Source: a bacterium (GTDB taxonomy: Bacteria > Patescibacteria > Dojkabacteria > JAKAPS01 > JAJZLI01). Taken from it: DNA of 18,535 nt. The notes below the pieces were generated by a model. That model was not told where the DNA came from. It did not search any database and saw nothing but the letters and a program-made list of their open reading frames with translations. The position numbers and the translations under genes are program-made. Below, piece after piece: positions 1 to 6,449 of the stretch. The stretch is taken from positions 1 to 18,535 of the forward strand of contig JAJZDR010000044.1 in the NCBI GenBank assembly GCA_021805885.1, read 5' to 3'. Within the stretch, counting starts at the first letter, position 1, and every line of letters begins with the position of its first letter.

Positions 1-380
1 TCAGTAATAATCTTAAGGTTATTTATACTTTTAACCTTCCTTTTAGCTTTCTCTATCACTATCCCCTCTAATATTAATGATATTGGTTCTAGTATAACTG
101 ACGATAATATAATGTATATAGGTGTTAGAAAATATATGAGGATCACAAATAGTATTACAGGGATAATATTTTTTGAATATACTATGGTTAGATATAAAGT
201 TATAATCTGCAAAATCAAAGTAAATACTATATATGTTTTAATTTTAATCGTATATACAAGTTTATCTTTAAAATTATATTTTTTAAAAATCCTTGATCTT
301 AAAACAAAAAGAATAAATTTATATAAATCATATTCGTACAATTGAAATATATAGAGGTATCTATAATATATATTATACAT
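1..380 (-). CDS. Mur ligase family protein (MurF-like), N-terminal membrane part, cut by window edge
   Basis: An open minus-strand frame starts at ATG 380 and runs 126 codons to the window edge without a stop. It begins MYNIYYRYLYIFQLYEYDLY, then has two hydrophobic segments (about residues 50-67 and 72-96), then a basic segment with EKAKRKVKSINNLKIIT at the edge. I recall the same layout in the membrane-anchored Mur ligases of several bacterial groups: a (W/F)QL-x-EYD-like N-terminus, two membrane helices, then an I-x-KAK-x-K segment just before the P-loop. These enzymes add a peptide unit such as D-Ala-D-Ala to UDP-MurNAc-peptide using ATP. The catalytic P-loop lies outside the window, so the family call is inference. 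The start overlaps the upstream alpha/beta hydrolase by 8 bases, implying co-translation. Reality of the gene is more certain than its product. Confidence 0.62.
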   Translation of the reverse strand, partial: MYNIYYRYLYIFQLYEYDLYKFILFVLRSRIFKKYNFKDKLVYTIKIKTYIVFTLILQIITLYLTIVYSKNIIPVILFVILIYFLTPIYIILSSVILEPISLILEGIVIEKAKRKVKSINNLKIIT

Positions 381-1122
381 TTTTGTTCTCTTTTAAATTT
401 AAATATTTTTTTATTATACCTGTAAAGAGATAAGGATTTTCAAGATGAGCGAAATGTCCATTGTTTTTCATAACCTCCAAAACAGATTTTTCTATGCCAT
501 TTTTAAATATATATGCATCTTTTAAGTCTAATTCTTTATCTTTGTCACCCCAAAGTATCAATGTAGGGGTTTCTATTTTATTAAGTTTTTCTTTAGCATT
601 ATAAGATATAGCATTTAAAAATAGATTTTTATATTCCTTTGCATTCTTATAATCATTACTTCTTAGTTTTCCTGCTATATAAGCAGATCCAGGTATTTTT
701 TTTAGGAATTGTATTTTTCTATATGGGGTTTTATGTATTATTCCTGCAGAGCTAAACAATATTAAATTGGAGACAACTTCTTGGTGTTTAGAGGTGAAAT
801 CTATTGCTATTCTACCACCAAATGAGTGTGCTAATATATTAACTTTTTTTATTTTTAAATCATTTATAAAAGAAAATAAATATTCACTATAATCTGAAGT
901 CATAAAATTATAGAAGCTATCATCTTTACTATCTCCAAATCCAGGTAAATCAGGACATAATATATCCATATCTTTAGACAATAATCCTATTACTCCTTCC
1001 CAAGATTCCTTATTTTGCATCCATCCATGTAGTATTAATAGTGGTATTTTTCTAGAAGGACCTTTTGAATAGAAATAATACATTTTTTTATAATGCATAT
1101 TTTGTAAATTGTTATCAGACAT
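373..1122 (-). CDS. alpha/beta hydrolase
   Basis: A 249-residue alpha/beta-hydrolase-fold enzyme, probably cytoplasmic, as no signal peptide is visible. Visible motifs are the oxyanion-hole LHGW near residue 31, DLPGFGDS at 58-65, the nucleophile elbow AHSFGG with Ser100, the acid in WGDKDKEL (Asp195), and the catalytic His in GHFAHLENP (His223). The triad is complete and the length is normal for the family. Substrate cannot be read from sequence; carboxylesterase, lipase-like or C-C hydrolase activities all fit. I chose ATG 1122; an in-frame TTG at 1152 gives 10 more residues, but it lies upstream of the likely -10 box. The gene overlaps the downstream Mur-ligase-like gene by 8 bases, so it may work in envelope metabolism (inference). 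Confidence 0.88.
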   Translation of the reverse strand: MSDNNLQNMHYKKMYYFYSKGPSRKIPLLILHGWMQNKESWEGVIGLLSKDMDILCPDLPGFGDSKDDSFYNFMTSDYSEYLFSFINDLKIKKVNILAHSFGGRIAIDFTSKHQEVVSNLILFSSAGIIHKTPYRKIQFLKKIPGSAYIAGKLRSNDYKNAKEYKNLFLNAISYNAKEKLNKIETPTLILWGDKDKELDLKDAYIFKNGIEKSVLEVMKNNGHFAHLENPYLFTGIIKKYLNLKENKNV

Positions 1123-1128
1123 ACTGTG

Positions 1129-1157
1129 ATTATACAATAAGGGAGTGTTCAATTAAA
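1129..1157 (-). promoter_or_regulatory. Promoter for the alpha/beta hydrolase; possibly leaderless
   Basis: On the minus strand a perfect TATAAT lies at 1134-1129. A weak TTTAAT -35-like hexamer lies 17 bases upstream at 1157-1152. The -10 box ends 7 bases before ATG 1122, so transcription would begin about at the ATG itself, and no ribosome-binding site is present. Confidence 0.45.
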
Positions 1158-1159
1158 GT

Positions 1160-1188
1160 TTGTATTAATATATAATTATACATATACT
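1160..1188 (+). promoter_or_regulatory. Promoter for the kinase-like membrane protein
   Basis: TTGTAT (1160-1165), a 17-base spacer, then TATACT (1183-1188) make a good sigma-70-type promoter. The expected start of transcription is about 1195, leaving only about 11 untranslated bases before GTG 1206. This supports the GTG start. It lies back to back with the hydrolase promoter. Confidence 0.5.
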
Positions 1189-1205
1189 TTATTATAAAAA
1201 TTATA

Positions 1206-1832
1206 GTGAATATATTTTTAAATCTTTTGTTTGGATTTATTATATCTGGAGTGGCATTTATTCTTATTATAGTATTTGACTTTATAGCAAATTTTTTTAT
1301 TGATAATAAGAATATAACTAGAGGTATTATACATATTTTTTTTGGATTGGTTTCAATATTTCTAGCTCTCCATCTCCTTGAAGTATCTTTCATTACTATA
1401 ATTATTCTATCTTTCTTTATAATATTTCCATCATATAAATTAAAACTACTTTCATCTATTCATGGAGTTCACAGAAAGACATATGGAGAATTATTTTTAC
1501 CTGCAGGTATTTTATTTGCATATATATTTTCTTTTTCAAATATGCATTACTTTGTAGCTGTAGTTTTAATACTTACACTTGCTGATCCTATTGCGGGGTT
1601 TGTTGGTAGTTATATAAATAAAACTAAAAAAACTAATCTGGGATCTATAGCTTTCTATATAGTAACGTTTATTATTCTATATATAATGTTTCCTCAATAT
1701 AACATAATTTATATTGCTATAATTGGATTAATAATTACTTTAGTTGAAAGGGTCTCTATTTTGGGGGCGGATGATATTACAATACCATTATCCGCACTTG
1801 TACTTATTTATCTTCTTGCACTATTTTCATAA
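1206..1832 (+). CDS. Phytol/dolichol kinase-like (CTP-dependent polyprenol kinase) membrane protein
   Basis: A 208-residue, very hydrophobic protein with roughly seven or eight membrane segments. It carries the signature layout of the SEC59/VTE5 dolichol-phytol kinase group, related to CDP-diglyceride synthetases: RGIIH at 39-43, RKTYGE at 90-95, LADPIAGFVG at 125-134, LGSIAFY at 145-151, then E181 and GADDITIPLSA at 187-197. Family members phosphorylate an isoprenoid alcohol with CTP, so this one may make or salvage a polyprenyl-phosphate carrier lipid. The true substrate is inference. The start is GTG 1206; no earlier or nearby ATG fits. Its last 29 bases overlap the 3' end of convergent yvcK. 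A phosphatidate cytidylyltransferase-like role is the main alternative. Confidence 0.72.
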   Translation: MNIFLNLLFGFIISGVAFILIIVFDFIANFFIDNKNITRGIIHIFFGLVSIFLALHLLEVSFITIIILSFFIIFPSYKLKLLSSIHGVHRKTYGELFLPAGILFAYIFSFSNMHYFVAVVLILTLADPIAGFVGSYINKTKKTNLGSIAFYIVTFIILYIMFPQYNIIYIAIIGLIITLVERVSILGADDITIPLSALVLIYLLALFS

Positions 1833-2835
1833 TACTTCTGGCAAGTTTACTACTATCATGTCTTATCAATGCTCTCTTAGTAGTATCACCTTTTTGTGGT
1901 ACTACAGTTTTTTGTGAGATAACATTAAAGCGTCTTGCTTTATCATTATCTGATAGATCATCTATAATTGGGTAACCTCCTTCTTGCTCATATTTTCTTA
2001 ATATGTTTTCAGGATATTTTCCATTATTTAATAATATAAAGTCTATTATGTTCTTACCAATATATTTCTCTATATCTTGAATACAGTCAGAAGCTTTATA
2101 CTTATAAGTCTCGCTTTTTTTAGATATTAAGTTCATAACATATATAACTTTAGCTTTATTCTGAGAATCTTTGGTTCCATAACCCTTGGATTTTTTGATT
2201 GCATCAATTGTTCCACTCACAATAAAATTTGGTAATACACTTGTGTATAAGTCCCCTGGCCCAATTATTATATAGTCAGCATTTAATATAGCATTTTCAG
2301 CATCAAAAGAAATCATTACCTCTGGTTCTAGATATAGTTTTTTTATTCTGTATACTTTCTTATTATAATCTTGGCCTGTTCCTATATCATCATCACCTTT
2401 TACTATTTTACTATTTTCAAGTTTGGCTACTAAGGTAGCTTTTTGAAGTGATACGGGAAGTACAGTGCCTTTAATATGTAATATTTTACCCATCTGTTTT
2501 ATTGCTTCTTGCTCAGACCCTAAAATCTCTATAAGACCAGTTAAAAGCAGATTGCCTAAGCTATGACCTTGTAACCCCTTCTCTCCTTTATCAAATCTAT
2601 ATGTAAATAATTGTCTTATTAATGTTCCATCTGGGGATAAAGCTGTTATGCATTGTCTTATATCTCCAACAGGTAATATACCAAATTCATCGATAAGTCT
2701 TCCAGTTGATCCACCATTATCAAAAGTAGTCACAATAGCTGATATATTACAGTTTTTAATTTTTTTTATCCCTGATAATAATGTGAAGGATCCAGTTCCT
2801 CCACCTATTGTTACTATGTTAAGATTTTTTTTCAT
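1804..2835 (-). CDS. yvcK: YvcK/CofD-like family protein (gluconeogenesis factor)
   Basis: A 343-residue member of the YvcK branch of the CofD-like fold. It has GGGTGS at 11-16, DNGGSTGRL at 39-47, PVGDIRQC near 55-62, HSLGNLLLTG near 91, and a later GPGDLYTSVLPN segment, all typical of the family. YvcK proteins bind UDP-sugars. In Bacillus they are needed for growth on gluconeogenic carbon and for cell-wall morphogenesis, including correct PBP1 placement. Length is normal. The start is ATG 2835 with no visible Shine-Dalgarno. It lies 43 bases downstream of the ATP-grasp gene on the same strand and may share its transcript. The 3' end overlaps the convergent kinase-like gene by 29 bases, leaving no room for a terminator. 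Confidence 0.93.
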   Translation of the reverse strand: MKKNLNIVTIGGGTGSFTLLSGIKKIKNCNISAIVTTFDNGGSTGRLIDEFGILPVGDIRQCITALSPDGTLIRQLFTYRFDKGEKGLQGHSLGNLLLTGLIEILGSEQEAIKQMGKILHIKGTVLPVSLQKATLVAKLENSKIVKGDDDIGTGQDYNKKVYRIKKLYLEPEVMISFDAENAILNADYIIIGPGDLYTSVLPNFIVSGTIDAIKKSKGYGTKDSQNKAKVIYVMNLISKKSETYKYKASDCIQDIEKYIGKNIIDFILLNNGKYPENILRKYEQEGGYPIIDDLSDNDKARRFNVISQKTVVPQKGDTTKRALIRHDSSKLARSIMKIVQEDK

Positions 2836-2878
2836 ACAATTGATATATTAGCAAATTTAGCTATAAAAAGAAATTTTA

Positions 2879-4138
2879 TTATTTTACATTTAACCCTATT
2901 TTAGATATATATTCTTTTATTGTACTCTCATCTATTTTCTCTCTTGATTGTATCCTTCCAATTTCAATATTAGGATTTATTAAACCTTTGTTTTGTAATA
3001 ATAGTAAATTATTACCATTAATACTTGTTATATCATAACCATCATTTATTTTTTCAAAATTCCTATTATATACACCATTAAAGTTAGACTTCATTTCTAT
3101 AACATCATCTTTGGTGTTACGTATAATAAGTTGATTTAAATGATAATCATCAAAAAGTAATTTATTAATTTTATCTACATCTATAGAGTATTCTTTGTTT
3201 AGAAACTCCAAAATATGAATTAATTTAAATGGCATCTCTCCTTTTTCTTGTTGTATTTTTGAGAAGGTTGGCATAGTTGCGTTCTCTCTTGCATTGATTT
3301 CAATAAGATATACCCTCTCATCATCTACTATAAAGTCTGCACCAAACATACCTTTATAATTATCCTTCTTTAGTATGTTCCCTATCTGTATCATTGCATT
3401 TTGCAATAACTCTTTCTTTTTTTGATGGAGTTTGGTATTCCAATCATTGCCTACAGTACCTCCTTCATATTTGGTTAAATAAGATACTCCAGTTATCTGT
3501 TTTGTTAGATTACCAGTCAATATTCCATACTTAGTGACTACTCCATTTAGTGTATAATATTCTCCATCTATGAATCTTACTGCCTTTGCGTATCTTTTTG
3601 CGTATCTTGTCTTTAATTTATAATAATCATCTACATTTTTTATAAAAAATGTAGTATTCCCACTTTGACCTCCTTGGAATTGAATTACAAATTTATTTCC
3701 TAGTGTATTTTTTAAGGATTCGTAACTATCTTTTTCTAAATTTATTATTTTTGTCTCAGGAATTAAATCTTTGAAAATTCTTACTATTTCTAATTTATTT
3801 TCATATTTTCTATTTAACCATGAGTCTGTATTTAATATATTTTTGTGATTTAAAGTAAACTCTATGTTAGGAGCTATTTTAAAAAACATAAAATATGGGT
3901 TTTTAAATTGCCCGATAAACTCTTTTGATTTACTCTCTTGTAATAATTTATTTGAATTTCTAAATATTTCTATATTTGGATTGTCTTTTTTTAAAGAATA
4001 ATATGATTTGATAAAGTTTAGTATATATGAGTCATCAATGCATAATATATGATAATTCGAAATTATATCCTCAATACCAAGTGCTCTCTCAGGATCATTA
4101 GTTACATAAATTATATCTATATTATCTAGTTCTTTCAT
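2879..4138 (-). CDS. ATP-grasp domain protein, putative amino-acid/peptide ligase
   Basis: A 419-residue protein with an ATP-grasp core. The flexible lid reads FVIQFQGGQSGNTTFF (150-165). A DGEYYTLNGVV strand follows near 191-201. The Mg-ATP site is GADFIVDDERVYLIEINAR (266-284), with Glu280 and Asn282 as the likely metal ligands. Residues 1-100 look like the N-terminal Rossmann-like domain, and about 120 residues follow the core, of unclear fold. ATP-grasp enzymes make an acyl phosphate and join it to an amine or thiol. The start ATG 4138 overlaps the stop of the PLP gene in an ATGA, so the two are co-translated and probably act on one pathway, for example a PLP enzyme making an amino acid that this ligase couples. 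The substrate is unknown, and I do not recognise it as LysX, RimK or Ddl. Confidence 0.82.
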   Translation of the reverse strand: MKELDNIDIIYVTNDPERALGIEDIISNYHILCIDDSYILNFIKSYYSLKKDNPNIEIFRNSNKLLQESKSKEFIGQFKNPYFMFFKIAPNIEFTLNHKNILNTDSWLNRKYENKLEIVRIFKDLIPETKIINLEKDSYESLKNTLGNKFVIQFQGGQSGNTTFFIKNVDDYYKLKTRYAKRYAKAVRFIDGEYYTLNGVVTKYGILTGNLTKQITGVSYLTKYEGGTVGNDWNTKLHQKKKELLQNAMIQIGNILKKDNYKGMFGADFIVDDERVYLIEINARENATMPTFSKIQQEKGEMPFKLIHILEFLNKEYSIDVDKINKLLFDDYHLNQLIIRNTKDDVIEMKSNFNGVYNRNFEKINDGYDITSINGNNLLLLQNKGLINPNIEIGRIQSREKIDESTIKEYISKIGLNVK

Positions 4139-5100
4139 ACTGTATCTGGATCCGCGGATCCTGTAAATAAAAGTATTACTCTATTAAATTTATAACCTTT
4201 TTTTAAAGCTTTTTTGAGTCCTGCAACTGTTAAAGCTCCTTCTGGTGATGTAAAAATATCATTTTTTATAAGTTGTTCTTGTGCTTTTTTAATCTCTTCA
4301 TTTTGTATTGTCCATCCCCATCCCCTACTTTTTTTTATAACATCAATAACTTTCTTTTTTCTTTCAGTTACTCTTGCCACTATAGAATCACATAAAGAAT
4401 TATCTTCTTTAATAAAATCATTATCATAAAATTTGGATAGAGTATTTATTTTGGATGTTTGTACTAGATGAATTTGACAATTACTTGAGAGTGACTTAGA
4501 TATCCCATACAATGTTGTTCCACTTGATACCGGGATAAATATTGAATCAGCCCTAATGTTTTCTATCTCTTTTGATATAGTTTTAAATCCTTCTATAGCA
4601 TACTTGTCTTTAGAGCCTCTTAAAAGAGTGATATTTTTCTCTTTAGAATATTTAAATGCGTCTGATAAAGGTTTTTTTGACTGGTGAATGCTAATTTTTT
4701 TTGAGTTTTTTTCTATATATTTAGCTAGTCTTTTTGTTTTTTCTTTAGACAATTTATCTGAGATAAAGATGTCTAAATTAATATCTGCAAGTTTAGAATA
4801 TGCTATTGCTGATATTGCGGTATTACCAGATGATGGGACTACAATATTCTCAATCTTTTTAGATTTTAGATAAGATATAAGGAAGGCTAAAGACCTATCT
4901 TTGGATGATCCAGTAGGATTTTTATCCTCTCTTTTTGCATATATATATGGGATTCCTGTTTCTTTTTCTAAAAAACCTAATCTTAAAAGTGGAGTACTTC
5001 CTTCATTTTTCGTTACTCTATATTTTTCTAGCACATTATATGAAAATAATTCTTCATATTTCCAAATTCCTTGCATCTTGATGCCTTTGATACCTTTCAT
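4135..5100 (-). CDS. PLP-dependent enzyme, threonine synthase/cysteine synthase-like (fold type II)
   Basis: A 321-residue fold-type II PLP enzyme. It has GSTPLLRL at 34-41, the Schiff-base motif NPTGSSKDR with Lys67, the cofactor loop SSGNTAIS at 90-97, YAIEGFKTISKEI near 168-180, and a phosphate-binding SSGTTLYG at 192-199. The first half most resembles threonine synthase, but the protein is shorter than usual threonine synthases and the phosphate loop looks more like cysteine-synthase types. It may therefore be a specialised beta/gamma-replacement enzyme. I chose ATG 5100; ATG 5076 (residue 9) is possible because a weak AAAGG precedes it. The last codons contain a 14-base GC-rich palindrome and encode TGSADPDTV. 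The stop overlaps the ATP-grasp start by 4 bases. Confidence 0.85.
   Translation of the reverse strand: MKGIKGIKMQGIWKYEELFSYNVLEKYRVTKNEGSTPLLRLGFLEKETGIPYIYAKREDKNPTGSSKDRSLAFLISYLKSKKIENIVVPSSGNTAISAIAYSKLADINLDIFISDKLSKEKTKRLAKYIEKNSKKISIHQSKKPLSDAFKYSKEKNITLLRGSKDKYAIEGFKTISKEIENIRADSIFIPVSSGTTLYGISKSLSSNCQIHLVQTSKINTLSKFYDNDFIKEDNSLCDSIVARVTERKKKVIDVIKKSRGWGWTIQNEEIKKAQEQLIKNDIFTSPEGALTVAGLKKALKKGYKFNRVILLFTGSADPDTV
4148..4161. repeat. Perfect GC-rich palindrome GGATCCGCGGATCC
   Basis: This 14-base perfect palindrome lies in the last codons of the PLP gene, in otherwise AT-rich DNA. With the adjoining bases, 4144-4153 reads ATCTGGATCC, the same 10-mer found twice, on the other strand, at the flippase/ligase junction. 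In RNA it could form a five-pair stem with a CGCG loop, but no T-tract follows, so it is not a standard terminator. Confidence 0.6.
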
Positions 5101-5106
5101 GTATTA

Positions 5107-5115
5107 ATTTTATCA
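5107..5115 (-). promoter_or_regulatory. Extended -10 element for the PLP/ATP-grasp operon; possibly leaderless
   Basis: The minus strand reads TGATAAAAT, an extended -10 whose hexamer ends 7 bases before ATG 5100, so the transcript would start at the ATG. A second candidate, TATAAT at 5142-5137, would give a leader of about 30 bases. No convincing -35 is seen for either. Confidence 0.3.
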
Positions 5116-5144
5116 TAAATATTACTATTTAGTATCATTATAAG

Positions 5145-5708
5145 CTATATCTTTATATTTGTAATTTTGGGAATACCATACTTCTTTTTAAATTCATTCA
5201 ATATTTCTATTTTATCCTCTCCAAAAGCCTGTAGTTCTAATTTAATATCATCAAATGTACTAAATGTTCCTCTTTTAGAGTGAAAATTATCAGCATAGCA
5301 TAGAATTTCTTCTTCAGTGCTTTCTGGAATAAAATCTTTTAAGGGTAATGGTAATTTTTGTCTTTTAATATCATTTTTTGATATTCCTACACCTGTATGA
5401 TGAGATGCAAACCTAGCAATTTTATAATCAACTCCATTCCCTATTAAAAATTTCTCTCCTAAAATGCCATGTTTTATATATGGAATCTTTATACTATAAT
5501 CTTTATTCAGACAAAAATACGCTCCTATATCATGTAACAATGCTCCTGCTATTAATAGATCAATATCAATATTCTGAATTTTTTTGTTTTCTATTATCTC
5601 TAAACTGAAATCTTTTACTATATTAGAATGTTTTAGAATTATATCACCAGACACTCTAGCTATATCTGATGCTACTTTATGCAATTGCAATATTTTTTTG
5701 TATGTCAT
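5145..5708 (-). CDS. HD-domain phosphohydrolase (HDIG-type)
   Basis: A 187-residue soluble protein with a full HD metal-binding set: His27, His59-Asp60 in LLHDIGAY, His80 in KHGILGEKFL, His103-His104 in SHHTGVG, and Asp140 in CYADNFHSKR. Small stand-alone HD proteins of this kind hydrolyse phosphate esters of nucleotides or related metabolites; the substrate cannot be told from sequence. The stop lies 44 bases upstream of the PLP gene start on the same strand, so the HD, PLP and ATP-grasp genes may form one unit, although promoter-like sequence sits in the gap. The start is ATG 5708 without Shine-Dalgarno. Confidence 0.85.
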   Translation of the reverse strand: MTYKKILQLHKVASDIARVSGDIILKHSNIVKDFSLEIIENKKIQNIDIDLLIAGALLHDIGAYFCLNKDYSIKIPYIKHGILGEKFLIGNGVDYKIARFASHHTGVGISKNDIKRQKLPLPLKDFIPESTEEEILCYADNFHSKRGTFSTFDDIKLELQAFGEDKIEILNEFKKKYGIPKITNIKI

Positions 5709-5750
5709 TTTGAATAAATATTAAATATTTTATATATATTTTTAAAAATA

Positions 5751-5759
5751 ATTATATCA
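5751..5759 (-). promoter_or_regulatory. Extended -10 element for the HD-domain gene
   Basis: The minus strand reads TGATATAAT, a perfect extended -10, about 43 bases upstream of ATG 5708. No good -35 is visible. The 192-base gap 5709-5900 holds this element, a more GC-rich stretch at about 5761-5795, and the divergent toxin promoter. Confidence 0.4.
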
Positions 5760-5835
5760 TAGTCCTGGTCCTAACTTTGTCCACGATGAGGAGCTTTGTA
5801 TATTTGTATTGTTCAATTTTTATATAATATATCTC

Positions 5836-5862
5836 TTGTATATTTTTTTAATATGATATAAT
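5836..5862 (+). promoter_or_regulatory. Promoter of the toxin-antitoxin module
   Basis: TTGTAT (5836-5841) and an extended TGATATAAT (hexamer 5857-5862) are separated by a short 15-base spacer; the TG extension would compensate. The 10-mer TTGTATATTT at 5836-5845 is exactly repeated at 5796-5805, ahead of another TATAAT at 5823-5828, so tandem promoters are possible. GTATAT and ATATAC arms at 5863-5868 and 5876-5881 could be an autoregulatory operator, but the low-complexity sequence makes this weak. Confidence 0.45.
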
Positions 5863-5900
5863 GTATATGTAATATATATACTTAAATACTGCTGAATTGA

Positions 5901-6221
5901 ATGGATAACATAAAAATATTTAATGGGAATATATTATTTGAGTGGAATGAAGGTAATATTATAAAAAATGTAAAGAAACATAGTATTACTAATGAGGAAA
6001 GTGAATCTATATTTTTTGATATTAATAAAATAATATACAATGATACTCCTCATTCAAATAATGAAATAAGGTATATAATATTAGGAAAAAGTAAATTTGG
6101 GAATATGTTATTTACTGTTTTTACAGAAAGAAATAAAAAAATAAGAATAATATCTACAAGAACAGCAAATAAAAAGGAGGTCAATTTTTATGAAGAAGAA
6201 AATAGAATTACCAAAATTTAA
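5901..6221 (+). CDS. brnT: BrnT family toxin (type II toxin-antitoxin, RelE-like RNase fold)
   Basis: A 106-residue protein matching the BrnT/DUF497 pattern throughout: FEW at 13-15, N23 with KKH at 25-27, EES at 32-34, a DTPHS segment (48-52) before ExR at 55-57, LGKS at 61-64, TVFTER at 72-77, RIISTR at 82-87, then a KE pair and a Tyr. BrnT toxins are small RelE-fold ribonucleases that block translation and are neutralised by a DNA-binding antitoxin encoded just downstream. Toxin-first order, as here, is normal for this family. The last 32 bases overlap the antitoxin gene. The start ATG 5901 has no Shine-Dalgarno. Confidence 0.88.
   Translation: MDNIKIFNGNILFEWNEGNIIKNVKKHSITNEESESIFFDINKIIYNDTPHSNNEIRYIILGKSKFGNMLFTVFTERNKKIRIISTRTANKKEVNFYEEENRITKI
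6174..6180 (+). promoter_or_regulatory. Strong ribosome-binding site of the antitoxin
   Basis: AAGGAGG lies 9 bases before ATG 6190, inside the toxin gene. It fixes the antitoxin start and should give the antitoxin a higher translation rate than the toxin. It is the only consensus Shine-Dalgarno I found before any start in this window. Confidence 0.8.
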
Positions 6222-6447
6222 AAACGAAACTGAGGAAAGAACTTTTTGGGAGAAATTTGACCTCTCAGAATACGCAGAAAAAGGAGATTTTAGAAAGGTT
6301 GCTTTTCCTGATTTAAAACCCACATCAAAAAGTATATCCATAAGAATACCTACATATATACTTTTAAAACTAAAAGAAGAAGCTAATAGTAAAGATATCC
6401 CTTATCAAAGCTTGATAAAAGAATTTATTGTAAATGGATTAGGATAA
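6190..6447 (+). CDS. CopG/ribbon-helix-helix family antitoxin
   Basis: An 85-residue antitoxin partner of the preceding BrnT. The N-terminal half has the FKNETEERTFWEKFD pattern (10-24), typical of the CopG-type antitoxins found beside BrnT toxins. Residues 48-80 form a ribbon-helix-helix: the strand KSISIRIP is followed by a helix with LLKLKEEA and the closing PYQSLIKEFI segment. It should bind the toxin and repress the shared promoter. The start is set by the AAGGAGG site. It overlaps the toxin by 32 bases and ends 2 bases from the stop of convergent leuS, with no terminator between. Confidence 0.87.
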   Translation: MKKKIELPKFKNETEERTFWEKFDLSEYAEKGDFRKVAFPDLKPTSKSISIRIPTYILLKLKEEANSKDIPYQSLIKEFIVNGLG

Positions 6448-6449
6448 GA

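Noticed and set aside
112..345. Plus-strand 77-codon open frame at the left edge
   Set aside because: It lies antisense to a better minus-strand frame that has an ATG start, membrane helices and a coupled overlap with the hydrolase; the plus frame resembles no protein.
4144..4161. GGATCC-rich sequence as a cloning linker or assembly artefact
   Set aside because: It reads in frame as the natural C-terminus of the PLP gene and matches words at two other gene ends, with no vector-like flanks.
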